Below, in pieces: positions 17,669 to 26,287 of a stretch of DNA of 64,000 bases; positions within the stretch are counted from its first letter, which is position 1, and each line of letters opens with the position of its first letter. The position numbers and the translations under genes were made by a program. Origin of the DNA: JBGRQA01 sp041725895 (GTDB taxonomy: Bacteria; Bacteroidota; Bacteroidia; Bacteroidales; Marinifilaceae); assembly GCA_041725895.1 (NCBI GenBank), contig JBGRQA010000008.1, forward strand, positions 1-64,000, read 5' to 3'. The notes under the pieces were generated by a model. That model saw only the letters and a program-made list of their open reading frames with translations, had not been told where the DNA came from and searched no databases.

Positions 17669-17765
17669 GTGTAAAAAATTTTTCCCGTAAGAACCCATGA
17701 CAACAAGTTTACATCGAAATCTTACTTACGATTTTTGCCTCGTCCTTACTGTTTTACGATTAAAA

Positions 17766-17806
17766 TTTGCCTGTTCCTTTCAATACATACAAAATTTCCA
17801 GGCAAA
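17766..17806. repeat. 8-bp inverted repeat upstream of the oxidoreductase
   Basis: TTTGCCTG (17766-17773) and CAGGCAAA (17799-17806) are perfect inverted copies separated by 25 bp, about 100 bp before the start codon. This could be an operator or an RNA hairpin in the leader. Confidence 0.5.
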
Positions 17807-17913
17807 CCCTGAAAGGTAGCAAAATATTCTCAAACTAAAACGAGAGGACAACTTCAATTTATCTGATTAGAAACGATCTAAATGATCAGATCAGGTCGCT
17901 TACCAAAATGAAA

Positions 17914-17943
17914 AACCCTCTTCGGTTAAATGCAAAGAGGGTT
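17914..17943 (-). terminator. intrinsic terminator after dsbD
   Basis: A 9-bp stem (17914-17922 with 17935-17943). On the minus strand it is followed by a T-rich tail. It lies about 30 bp past the dsbD stop. Confidence 0.85.
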
Positions 17944-17974
17944 GCTTAAATTCATTAAAACAAAAACCAATAAC

Positions 17975-20002
17975 CTACCTCCTGCTCTGAGAGATAGAAC
18001 CACGTTTGGCAAATTCCTCTTTTCCGCTTTCCAAAAACTCCACAAAAGCATCAACATTCAGGTCATAAGCTCGGGGATCCACAAGAATCTGACCTTCATT
18101 ATCCAATAGTACGTAGTAAGGCTGTGCATTCACCCCAAAACGGGTAATCTGAAAATCTGCATATTTCTTACCCAGAGTTTTCTTCACCTTGCCATCGTAG
18201 GTAGAAGTGATCCAGTCGGACTCAGGCAACTTCTGCTTATCGTCCACATACAAGGCTATGATAATGTAATCCTCCTTGAGAATTTTCTGAACCCTCGCAT
18301 CCGACCATACATTGGCCTCCATTTCGCGGCAGTTGACACAACCATGGCCGGTAAAATCAATAAAAATGGGCTTGTTCTGCTTCCGGGCACAGGCCAGTCC
18401 CTGCTCATAATCAAAGTACCCTTGCAAACCATGAGGAAGATGGAGATCGTCGCTATATTTTGGCTTTTCACAAATTCCTTGTACTTCACCAGCGGCAAAA
18501 AAGCCTCCGGACTGATCACGAACGATAGCGGAGATATCAAAATCCTGGGTGGTTTGAGGTGGCAGATAACCGGAAATGGATTTTAAGGGAGCTCCAAACA
18601 TCCCGGGAACCATGTAAACAACAAAAGAAAAAGAAAGAATGGCCATCAACAAGCGGGGTACGCTAATGAATTTGATTTCGCTATCGTGAGCAAATTTCAG
18701 TTTCCCCAACAGATAAAATCCCAACAGGGTAAAGATTACAATCCAAATACCCAAATACACTTCACGGTCCAAAATACCCCAATGATATGTTTGATCAGCA
18801 ATACTTAAAAATTTCAATCCCAAAGCCAACTCCAGAAAACCCAAAACAACCTTTACCGAATTCAACCAACCGCCTGATTTGGGTAGATTACTTAACCAGG
18901 AAGGGAAAATAGCGAACAGCGTAAATGGCAAAGCAAAAGCCAGGGAGAAACCAAACATTCCTACAATAGGCTCCAGCACCTCACCTCCGGCCGATTGTAC
19001 CAGAATGGAACCAACTATCGGTCCGGTACAGGAAAAGGAGACCAAAACCAGGGTAAATGCCATAAAAAAAGACCCCAGAATACCACCTTTATCCTCCTTC
19101 TCTACGGATTTATTGACCAACCAACCTGGCATGGTTATTTCAAACATTCCAAAAAAGGCAAAGGCAAAAACCATGAAGATTAGGAAGAAGATTACATTGG
19201 GTAACCAGTGTGTGCTCAACCAATTGGCAAAACTTGGACCTAAGGTAACAGCAACGATTGTTCCGATAATGGTATAAATACCGATAATGGAAAGACCATA
19301 AAACACAGCATTAAAGATGGCTTTTACACGACTCTCGGAGCTGTGCATAAAGAAGGAAACCGTCATAGGAATCATAGGAAAGACACAAGGCGTCAGTAAA
19401 GCAATCAATCCAAAGGAAAAAGCAATGAAAAACAAAGACCACAAGGAAGCATATTCCTTACGGGGATTCTTCATGGCATTAATTTTGTCCTTCGATCTTT
19501 CCGGCTCTTCTGCCTTTGTTTTGGTTACCGCAGCCACTTCGCCCTCATTGATCTGAAATTCAAAATCAGGCGTAAACAAGACACACTCCCCTTCACGACA
19601 GGTTTGATACTCCATATCACCGGAAATAACGAAAGCCTTATCAGTAAGTAATTTGATTTTTTGCTTCAGAACGGCCGTTCCGGCAAAATATTCCACATCC
19701 ATTTCGAAAATCGAATCAAACTCTTTTTGAGCTTTAGTGATCTCCTGTACCTTTCCGATTCTCCTGTAGAAAGAGGACTCTTTAAAATTGAATCCTAAAC
19801 GGATGGGACCACCATCAGGAAAATTCTGAGAATACATATGCCACTCTTTATCGATAGTGGCTGTAAAAACAAGGTTCAATTCATCCTCTGACACCTTCTC
19901 TGTAGTAAATTTCCACGAGACAGTTTCCAGAATCTGGGCCTGAATCCCCATTAGGCTAATAAGGAAAAATCCTAAAAACAATGAGAGTAGTTTCTTTTTC
20001 AT
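17975..20002 (-). CDS. dsbD: thiol:disulfide interchange protein DsbD
   Basis: DsbD carries reducing power from cytoplasmic thioredoxin to the periplasm. Order of domains in 675 residues: signal peptide, periplasmic alpha domain with a Cys pair (TCREGEC), eight-helix membrane domain with the essential Cys in LTPCVFPMIP and SFSCTGPIVG, then a C-terminal thioredoxin-fold domain with CVNC in GHGCVNCREME. All three Cys pairs are present, so the electron relay looks intact. It is monocistronic, ended by the terminator at 17914-17943. Confidence 0.93.
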   Translation of the reverse strand: MKKKLLSLFLGFFLISLMGIQAQILETVSWKFTTEKVSEDELNLVFTATIDKEWHMYSQNFPDGGPIRLGFNFKESSFYRRIGKVQEITKAQKEFDSIFEMDVEYFAGTAVLKQKIKLLTDKAFVISGDMEYQTCREGECVLFTPDFEFQINEGEVAAVTKTKAEEPERSKDKINAMKNPRKEYASLWSLFFIAFSFGLIALLTPCVFPMIPMTVSFFMHSSESRVKAIFNAVFYGLSIIGIYTIIGTIVAVTLGPSFANWLSTHWLPNVIFFLIFMVFAFAFFGMFEITMPGWLVNKSVEKEDKGGILGSFFMAFTLVLVSFSCTGPIVGSILVQSAGGEVLEPIVGMFGFSLAFALPFTLFAIFPSWLSNLPKSGGWLNSVKVVLGFLELALGLKFLSIADQTYHWGILDREVYLGIWIVIFTLLGFYLLGKLKFAHDSEIKFISVPRLLMAILSFSFVVYMVPGMFGAPLKSISGYLPPQTTQDFDISAIVRDQSGGFFAAGEVQGICEKPKYSDDLHLPHGLQGYFDYEQGLACARKQNKPIFIDFTGHGCVNCREMEANVWSDARVQKILKEDYIIIALYVDDKQKLPESDWITSTYDGKVKKTLGKKYADFQITRFGVNAQPYYVLLDNEGQILVDPRAYDLNVDAFVEFLESGKEEFAKRGSISQSRR

Positions 20003-20344
20003 TCGAGTAAAATTTAAATTTTTAAGTCGAATGAAAATCGCGCGAACCAGTTTCCGGAAAATATTTTAAGATGATAATGTTGGCTAAATCTAAATCAGAA
20101 AAAGGCCGGCTCATTTCATGTGCTTACAACTAATTGTTAAAACCACATTGAACTAGCCATTAAATCACCAGAGTTGATTTTCCAAAAAAAAACTGAGACT
20201 ACAATGGCTCGCTACATTAGGTTCTGGTCTTATTACTATTAATAATCACAAATTTAGCAATATATACCACCTAAGCAAATGAAAAATCTACTCCTAACAG
20301 AATTAATCCAAACGAAAAATTACAATATTCTTTCCAGGGTATGG
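20003..20344. other. gene-free stretch between RNase G and dsbD genes
   Basis: About 340 A/T-rich bases on the 3' side of the RNase G gene and 5' side of dsbD. I see a CAAATTTA (minus-strand TAAATTTG) match near 20249 that could be a -7 element, but no hairpin terminator, repeat or credible small gene. Confidence 0.5.
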
Positions 20345-21895
20345 CTAAAATTCGATTTCGTGATTATCCTTATCGAACAATTTGTAGCCAAGAATATCAT
20401 AGGAAGGAATTTCCTGTACCTTTATCGAAGCCTTATACTTCCTCTGCCATTTTCTCCTTTGCGACCACAAACCTTTGTTCAGGTAGGCTGCTACGAAGGG
20501 ATGAACTTTTAGGATGAAATCCTTCACCTTACCTTCTGAGGTAACGAATTGGATTCGGTCCTCGATTTGATCAGTCAGAAGAATCGCAGGGGCAATTTTT
20601 CCGGACCCAAGACAAGTAGGACAAGTTTCCTGGGTTTCAATGTTCATTTCCGGACGCACTCGCTGACGAGTAATTTGCATCAAACCAAACTTACTCAATG
20701 GAAGAATATTGTGTTTGGTTCGGTCTTTTGACATCACCTCCTTCATCTTCTCAAAAAGCTTCTGCCTGTTTTCGGCAGCGTGCATATCGATAAAGTCGAT
20801 GACAATTATTCCACCCATATCGCGCAAACGCAACTGACGGGCTATCTCTTCGGCTGCAGCCAGGTTCACCTCCAATGCATTGGTTTCCTGGTCACTTCCA
20901 GCCTTAGAACGATTTCCGCTATTCACATCGATTACATGAAAAGCTTCGGTATGTTCAATTATCAGATAAGCTCCGCTCTTAAAGGAAACCGTCTTTCCAA
21001 AAAGTGCTTTGATTTGCTTATCAACCCCAAATTGATCGAAAATTGGCACATCACCATGCACGTATTTTACAATCTTCTGCTTTTCTGGGGCAATAGTAGA
21101 AATGTACCGTTTGACATCTTTGTAAACTCCATCATCATTCACAAAAACATTCTCAAAAGAAGGATTCAGAATGTCGCGCAACATTGCGGATGTGCGATCC
21201 ATCTCACCTAGCATCAGTTTTGGAGGAGCTACATCACGGATGTGCTGGAAAGAACTCTCCCACTTTTCCACCAAACTTCTTAATTCCTGATCCAACTCAG
21301 CAACTCGTTTTCCCTCAGCAACAGTTCGCACAATCACACCATAATTCTTTGGTTTGATACTCTGCAACAATTGCTTCAAACGATTCTTCTCTTCTGTAGA
21401 ATTGATCTTCTGGGAAATTGAAACCTTATCGGAGAATGGAATTAAAACCAGGTTTCGACCGGCAATGGAAATTTCGGAACACAAACGGGGGCCTTTAGTA
21501 GAAATGGGCTCCTTAGCGATTTGAACCAGTACATACTGGCCTGATTTGAGCACATCGCCAATTTTGCCATTCTTATCAATATCGGGCTCCAAACGCATCT
21601 TTGATATAGTCAGATTGCGCTGCTTTTTAGACAAAGCCAACTGTAGAAATTTATTTAACGAACGAAATTGGTGACCCAAATCCAGATAATGTAAAAATGC
21701 ATCCTTTTCATACCCTACGTCCACAAAAGCCGCATTTAAGCCGGGCATAATTTTTTTTACTTTTCCTAGATAAATATCACCTACTGCAAATTGAATATTA
21801 CTTTTTTCCTTGGTTATCTCAACCAGTTGCTTATTGCTAAGCAAAGCAATTACAATCTCATTAGGGGTTACATCAATTACTAGTTCGTTACTCAC
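20345..21895 (-). CDS. rng: ribonuclease G/E family endoribonuclease
   Basis: This 516-residue endonuclease acts in 16S rRNA 5' maturation and mRNA decay. An S1-like domain sits at about residues 35-130, and the catalytic Mg-binding Asp residues are Asp323 (HVIDVNSG) and Asp367 (IIVIDFIDM). The zinc-link CPTC is at 425-428. There is no long C-terminal scaffold, as expected for RNase G-sized members. The start codon is GTG at 21895, giving MSNELVIDV. Confidence 0.94.
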   Translation of the reverse strand: MSNELVIDVTPNEIVIALLSNKQLVEITKEKSNIQFAVGDIYLGKVKKIMPGLNAAFVDVGYEKDAFLHYLDLGHQFRSLNKFLQLALSKKQRNLTISKMRLEPDIDKNGKIGDVLKSGQYVLVQIAKEPISTKGPRLCSEISIAGRNLVLIPFSDKVSISQKINSTEEKNRLKQLLQSIKPKNYGVIVRTVAEGKRVAELDQELRSLVEKWESSFQHIRDVAPPKLMLGEMDRTSAMLRDILNPSFENVFVNDDGVYKDVKRYISTIAPEKQKIVKYVHGDVPIFDQFGVDKQIKALFGKTVSFKSGAYLIIEHTEAFHVIDVNSGNRSKAGSDQETNALEVNLAAAEEIARQLRLRDMGGIIVIDFIDMHAAENRQKLFEKMKEVMSKDRTKHNILPLSKFGLMQITRQRVRPEMNIETQETCPTCLGSGKIAPAILLTDQIEDRIQFVTSEGKVKDFILKVHPFVAAYLNKGLWSQRRKWQRKYKASIKVQEIPSYDILGYKLFDKDNHEIEF

Positions 21896-21922
21896 TACTT
21901 GGTTCCTGTTATTTTATATTTA

Positions 21923-21930
21923 CAAAGGTA
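21923..21930 (-). promoter_or_regulatory. -7 element TACCTTTG before rng
   Basis: An exact TAnnTTTG match on the minus strand, 28 bp before the GTG start. Confidence 0.6.
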
Positions 21931-21951
21931 ATCAGTTTCTACAAACAGAAT

Positions 21952-21983
21952 AAACCTAAAGCACTAAAAAGTTCTTTAGGTTT
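21952..21983. terminator. terminator between the tiny basic gene and rng
   Basis: A perfect 10-bp stem (21952-21961 with 21974-21983) flanked by A/T-rich tails on both sides. On the minus strand it would separate the hup unit from rng. Confidence 0.75.
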
Positions 21984-22020
21984 ATTATTTTTTTCTCACT
22001 AACAAGCGATACCAAGAAAA

Positions 22021-22113
22021 TTATTTCTTCTTCTTATGACGATTTTTTCTTAGTCTTTTCTTACGCTTGTGCGTAGCCATCTTATGTCTTTTTCTCTTTT
22101 TTCCGCTAGGCAT
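22021..22113 (-). CDS. 30-residue basic peptide, small ribosomal protein type
   Basis: The frame starts with MPSGKKRKRHKMATHKRKKR and ends in a Lys-rich tail, 30 residues with TAA stop. More than half the residues are Lys, Arg or His. The KKRKRHKMATHKRKKRL pattern resembles the AURKAIP1/COX24-type small ribosomal peptides (bS22-like) and a near-identical peptide is widespread in Bacteroidota, as I recall. It is too short for ordinary gene callers. It lies 40 bp after hup on the same strand and just before a terminator. Confidence 0.8.
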   Translation of the reverse strand: MPSGKKRKRHKMATHKRKKRLRKNRHKKKK

Positions 22114-22153
22114 AATTCTCTAGTATTTAATTAGTTTTAAAACGTCCAAAGAC

Positions 22154-22438
22154 TTATTTTACGTTAGTCTTAACTTTGCTTACAAAAGTTTTAGCAGGCT
22201 TGAAAGCAGGAATAAAATGCTCAGGAATGATGATAGTGGTGTTCTTAGAAATGTTTCTTGCAGTTTTTTCAGCTCTCTTCTTCACGATAAAACTACCGAA
22301 ACCTCTCAAGTACACATTCTTACCTTTAACCAACGAACCTTTTACAGTTTCCATAAAAGCTTCTACGGTCTTTTGAACTGTAATCTTCTCAATTCCTGTG
22401 TTTTTAGAAATCTCGTTAACAATATCTGCTTTAGTCAT
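22154..22438 (-). CDS. hup: HU/IHF-family DNA-binding protein
   Basis: A 94-residue nucleoid protein. The HU signature is clear: TKADIVNEISKNTG, then LRGFGSFIVKKRAEKTARN, with the DNA-inserting arm tip replaced by the usual PEHFIPAFKPAK segment (short forms cited). It bends DNA non-specifically as a dimer. The upstream -7 element and the following tiny basic gene suggest a two-gene unit. Confidence 0.95.
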   Translation of the reverse strand: MTKADIVNEISKNTGIEKITVQKTVEAFMETVKGSLVKGKNVYLRGFGSFIVKKRAEKTARNISKNTTIIIPEHFIPAFKPAKTFVSKVKTNVK

Positions 22439-22497
22439 CTCTTAAAAAATCTTTAATTATCAATTATTTACAACATCATTTTCCTCAAATCAGATTG

Positions 22498-22505
22498 CAA
22501 AGATA
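22498..22505 (-). promoter_or_regulatory. -7 element TATCTTTG before hup
   Basis: An exact TAnnTTTG match on the minus strand, 60 bp before the hup ATG. Confidence 0.6.
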
Positions 22506-22589
22506 TATGTTTTCGTCTTATAATGAAATAGAAAACCATTATTTTTGCCCAAAATTGAAAAAAAAAACAACTCTCAATACCTTTAGGAC

Positions 22590-23645
22590 ATGCTTAATAG
22601 CCAAATCATAAGCTGGTATTTTAAAAATATGCGCGATCTGCCCTGGCGGGATACTCAAGATCCTTATTGTATCTGGATCTCCGAAATAATGCTACAGCAA
22701 ACCCGTGTGGCATCGGCTATTGACTACTACCATAGATTCCTCCAGCGCTTTCCGGATATCCAAACCCTTGCTGAGGCAAACGAGCAAGAAGTCCTGAAAC
22801 TATGGCAAGGATTGGGGTACTATTCCAGGGCACGCAATATACATTATACTGCAAAAGATATTTGCTCCAATTACAATGGTCAATTCCCGAACAATTACGA
22901 CGACCTGCTAAAGTTAAAAGGAATCGGTAACTATACGGCAGCAGCCATTGCGGCTTTCGCTTTCGGACGTTCGGAAGTAGCCGTTGATGGGAATGTATAT
23001 AGGGTACTGGCTCGTCTCTTCGGAGTAGACACTCCAATTGATACGGGAGCAGGAAAAAAGCAATTCACAGTTTTAGCACGAGAAATTATGGACAGCGCCA
23101 ATCCTTCTGATTTCAACCAGGCAATAATAGAGTTTGGTGCCCTGCAGTGTATTCCTAAAAATCCCAACTGCCAGGAATGTCCGTTACAAGCCAGCTGTTT
23201 CGCCTTCGAAAATCAATCCATAGATCAATATCCTGTAAAATCAAAGGACATTCGGGTACGCGACCGCTACTTCTATTACCTGTTTCTTCATTCCAATGAA
23301 GAATTCCTATTGGAAAGACGAACGGGGAAAGACATTTGGACCAACCTGTTCCAGTACCCCCTTATTGAAGCTCCGAAAGCACTCGATCCACAAATAATAA
23401 TGCAGTCCGGGGAATGGAGCCAAATTACGGAGGGACGTACATTAAATTTGCAACAAATTTCAGATCCCATCCTTCACAAATTGAGTCACCAAAATCTGCA
23501 CATTGTTTTCTTTACTATTGAACTTAGCAGCGAAGATTTGCATAAATTGCAAAACTATACTATTATTCACAAAAAAAATCTAAGGGAATATCCTCTACCA
23601 AAACCAATTGAATTACATTTGCAAGGGGTTTTCAGCATAAAATAA
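22590..23645 (+). CDS. mutY: A/G-specific adenine DNA glycosylase
   Basis: MutY removes adenine opposite 8-oxoguanine. Catalytic residues are Glu32 (SEIMLQQT) and Asp133 (VDGNVYR). The helix-hairpin-helix LKGIGNYTAAAIAAFAFG precedes, and the 4Fe-4S cluster Cys are 187, 194, 197 and 203 (spacing 6-2-5). The C-terminal Nudix-like domain recognises oxoG. Length (351) is normal. A weak TACCTTTA element lies at the start. Confidence 0.95.
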   Translation: MLNSQIISWYFKNMRDLPWRDTQDPYCIWISEIMLQQTRVASAIDYYHRFLQRFPDIQTLAEANEQEVLKLWQGLGYYSRARNIHYTAKDICSNYNGQFPNNYDDLLKLKGIGNYTAAAIAAFAFGRSEVAVDGNVYRVLARLFGVDTPIDTGAGKKQFTVLAREIMDSANPSDFNQAIIEFGALQCIPKNPNCQECPLQASCFAFENQSIDQYPVKSKDIRVRDRYFYYLFLHSNEEFLLERRTGKDIWTNLFQYPLIEAPKALDPQIIMQSGEWSQITEGRTLNLQQISDPILHKLSHQNLHIVFFTIELSSEDLHKLQNYTIIHKKNLREYPLPKPIELHLQGVFSIK

Positions 23646-23659
23646 TTTATTTCCAAACT

Positions 23660-23690
23660 TTGAAAACCCTGTTAAAAGTTCGTAACTTTA
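23660..23690 (+). promoter_or_regulatory. two-part promoter before ssb
   Basis: TTG at 23660-23662 and TAACTTTA at 23683-23690 are 20 bp apart, close to the ideal spacing for the Bacteroidota primary sigma factor. The ATG follows 28 bp later. Confidence 0.65.
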
Positions 23691-23718
23691 AATATTATTA
23701 ATCTAAAACTAAAATCAG

Positions 23719-24147
23719 ATGTCTGTTAATAAAGTTATCCTAGTCGGAAATGTAGGGAAAGATCCCGAAGTGAGATACCTGGAGGGAGGTACTGCCGTAT
23801 GTAACATGCCTTTGGCTACAAGCGAGACCTACACCAATAAAAACGGAGAGAAGGTAACCCAAACCGAATGGCACAATCTTGTACTATGGAGAAAAACTGC
23901 TGAAGTTGCCGAAAAGTGGGTAAAGAAAGGCACACAGCTTTATGTGGAAGGCCGACTTCGTACCCGTTCCTGGGAAGATCAGGAAGGTGTGAAGAAATAT
24001 ACCACTGAAATTTACGTTGACAACATGCAAATGCTTGGACGCCGTGCCGACAATGAGGCTGTGGCTACAACACCTGCGGCAGAAAATCAAAATGCTCCGG
24101 CAGAACCGCAAAACTCAGGGGATGATACAGATGATCTACCCTTCTAG
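23719..24147 (+). CDS. ssb: single-stranded DNA-binding protein
   Basis: SSB coats single-stranded DNA as a tetramer. The OB fold (residues 1-110) begins MSVNKVILVGNVGKDPEVRY. The low-complexity Ala/Pro/Gln linker leads to the acidic C-terminal tip DDTDDLPF, which recruits repair and replication partners. Length (142) is typical. It lies between mutY and gldE, a common Bacteroidota order. Confidence 0.96.
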   Translation: MSVNKVILVGNVGKDPEVRYLEGGTAVCNMPLATSETYTNKNGEKVTQTEWHNLVLWRKTAEVAEKWVKKGTQLYVEGRLRTRSWEDQEGVKKYTTEIYVDNMQMLGRRADNEAVATTPAAENQNAPAEPQNSGDDTDDLPF

Positions 24148-24178
24148 GCAATCCGATTTTTAACCAATTTTTACTGAT

Positions 24179-25522
24179 TTGGAAACCGAAGATTTCGCTT
24201 CAATTTTATTGAGCAATTCAAATATAGTTTTACATCCAATTACTTTAAGTATCATTGTAAGCCTTCTTATAATGATACTTCTTTTATTTCTGTCTGCCTT
24301 GATTTCAGGATCGGAGGTAGCCCTATTTTCACTTTCCCCGCAACAGGTGAAAAAATTACAGGAAAAGGAAAGCACCAATTACAAGAGAATACTTCGTCTT
24401 TTGGGGATTCCCGAACGTCTGTTGGCCACAATTCTAATTGCCAATAATTTTGTTAATGTGGGCATTGTAATCCTTTCCAGTTTTATAACCAATTCTCTGA
24501 TTGATTTTTCCAATGCTCCCACCCTGGGCTTCCTGTTTCAAATTGTAGCCATCACATTTTTATTGCTGCTTTTCGGGGAAATTATCCCAAAGGTATACGC
24601 TTCTCAATATTCTCTGAAGTTTTCCACCATAATGGCTCATCCTCTTTTCTATATGGAAAAGGTATTCCGGCCCATGTCAACCATTCTTATCAAATCCACC
24701 TCCATCGTAAACAAACGGATTAGTAAGAAGAAAAACATTTCCATGGACGAACTTTCCCAGGCTCTGGAACTAACGGCCGACGAAATGACCGAAGAGAAAG
24801 AGATTCTGGAAGGCATTGTAAAATTCGGAAACATCGATGTGGAAGAAATTATGGTTGCCAGGGTGGATGTAATAGCGGTTGAAATTCATGAAAGCTTCAG
24901 TAAACTAAAGTCTGTAATTATTGAATCGGGCTATTCCCGAATTCCCATTTACGAGAAAACTTTCGACAATATAAAGGGCATTCTGTATGTAAAAGATCTA
25001 CTTCCGCACATTCACAAGCCCAATAATTTCCGTTGGCAATCCATCGTTCGTCCCCCCTACTTTGTTCCGGGCACCAAAAAGATTAATGATCTACTGGAGG
25101 AGTTCCAAACCAAAAAGATGCACATTGCAGTTGTAATTGACGAATACGGAGGAACCTCCGGAATTGTAAGTATGGAGGATATTCTGGAGGAAATTGTTGG
25201 CGACATCAGCGATGAACTGGACGAAGAAAAAACAACCTATACTCTCGAAGAGGATGGATCCTATATCTTTGAAGGAAAAACCTTACTGAACGATTTCTTT
25301 AAAATTGTAGATGTTGAAGACGATGCCTTTGACAAAATAAAGGGAGATGCCGACACCTTAGCCGGTCTAATTCTGGAAATGAAAGGAGAAATCCCTCAGA
25401 AAAGGGAGGAAGTGGAATACCGAAACTACAAATTCACCATTAAGGCAGTAGATAATCGAAGAATTAAAAAGATCCGCTTTCAAATTCTGAAAAGAAAACC
25501 ATCGGCCTCCAAAAGCCAATAG
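24179..25522 (+). CDS. gldE: gliding motility-associated protein GldE, CNNM/CBS family
   Basis: A 447-residue inner-membrane protein with a DUF21 (CNNM) transmembrane domain at about residues 15-195, two CBS domains (roughly 205-330) and a C-terminal CorC/HlyC-type domain. The YEKTFDNIKGILYVKDLL and VIDEYGGTSGIVSMEDILEEIVGDI motifs (cited in parts) are family hallmarks. GldE is linked with GldD in gliding and T9SS-related functions. The start codon is TTG at 24179; the next ATG would cut into the first helix. It follows ssb by 31 bp. Confidence 0.87.
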   Translation: METEDFASILLSNSNIVLHPITLSIIVSLLIMILLLFLSALISGSEVALFSLSPQQVKKLQEKESTNYKRILRLLGIPERLLATILIANNFVNVGIVILSSFITNSLIDFSNAPTLGFLFQIVAITFLLLLFGEIIPKVYASQYSLKFSTIMAHPLFYMEKVFRPMSTILIKSTSIVNKRISKKKNISMDELSQALELTADEMTEEKEILEGIVKFGNIDVEEIMVARVDVIAVEIHESFSKLKSVIIESGYSRIPIYEKTFDNIKGILYVKDLLPHIHKPNNFRWQSIVRPPYFVPGTKKINDLLEEFQTKKMHIAVVIDEYGGTSGIVSMEDILEEIVGDISDELDEEKTTYTLEEDGSYIFEGKTLLNDFFKIVDVEDDAFDKIKGDADTLAGLILEMKGEIPQKREEVEYRNYKFTIKAVDNRRIKKIRFQILKRKPSASKSQ

Positions 25523-25544
25523 GTAATTTCTCAAAGTCAATCCG

Positions 25545-25552
25545 TACATTTG
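25545..25552 (+). promoter_or_regulatory. -7 element TACATTTG between gldE and gldD
   Basis: An exact TAnnTTTG match 133 bp before the gldD ATG. It would give gldD its own transcript, whose leader would include the inverted repeat at 25607-25652. Confidence 0.5.
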
Positions 25553-25606
25553 TGAATCGGTCGGAACCATCCACAATTGGGGTATATACGGCCATAGATA
25601 TCATAT

Positions 25607-25652
25607 AGCACCCACGAATAACAACTCAAAAATGACCAGCTAAATGGGTGCT
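25607..25652 (+). repeat. 8-bp inverted repeat in the gldD leader
   Basis: AGCACCCA (25607-25614) and TGGGTGCT (25645-25652) are perfect inverted copies with a 30-bp spacer, ending 32 bp before the gldD ATG. No T run follows, so it is not a classical terminator. Confidence 0.5.
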
Positions 25653-25684
25653 GCAATCATGCATTGAAAAGCAAATTGAAACAA

Positions 25685-26266
25685 ATGAATTCAAAACCAC
25701 AAAATAAAGTAGCACTACTCCTGGTGCTACTTACGTTTACCTTTATATGGGGCGCCTGTCAAAAGAAATACACTCCTAAACCCAAGGCTTACTTTCGAAT
25801 TGATTTTCCAAAGAAGGAATACACTCCCCTAAAGGAGAACTATCCCTATCGGTTCGAATACGCAACCAATTCGCTAATTGAGAACCAGAAGGAAGAACCC
25901 TACTGGATCAACATTCAATACCCCCAATACAAAGGGACCATCCACCTGAGCTACAAAAAGGTAAATAATAATGTAACGGATTACCTTGAAGATTCGAGAA
26001 AGATGGTATACAAGCATGCCATAAAAGCAGACGCCATCAACGAAAAACTATTCACCAATCCGGAAAAGAACGTATACGGTCTGCTATACCGAATCAAAGG
26101 CAATACCGCCTCCTCTCTCCAATTTGTAGCCACAGACAGCAGCCGGCATTTTCTACGGGGAGCACTCTATTTCATGGAACATCCGAACCAGGACTCTTTA
26201 GCTCCGGTAATCCACTACATTGAAAAAGACGTTGTCCATTTAATGAATACTCTTTCCTGGAAATAA
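25685..26266 (+). CDS. gldD: gliding motility lipoprotein GldD
   Basis: GldD is an essential lipoprotein of Bacteroidota gliding and type 9 secretion-linked machinery. A lipoprotein signal ends FIWGAC with acylated Cys25. The conserved KPKAYFRIDFPKKEYTPL segment follows at once (cited as KAYFRIDFPKKEY). The frame is open from a TTG at 25664, but the ATG at 25685 gives a good signal peptide (193 residues). It follows gldE and precedes the phosphopantetheinyl transferase gene by 21 bp. Confidence 0.9.
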   Translation: MNSKPQNKVALLLVLLTFTFIWGACQKKYTPKPKAYFRIDFPKKEYTPLKENYPYRFEYATNSLIENQKEEPYWINIQYPQYKGTIHLSYKKVNNNVTDYLEDSRKMVYKHAIKADAINEKLFTNPEKNVYGLLYRIKGNTASSLQFVATDSSRHFLRGALYFMEHPNQDSLAPVIHYIEKDVVHLMNTLSWK

Positions 26267-26287
26267 CATACTTATAAAGCTCTGATC

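Noticed and set aside
25853..25866. A GGTTCGAAT string like a tRNA T-loop.
   Set aside because: It lies inside gldD and no acceptor or anticodon arms surround it. No tRNA gene was found in the window.
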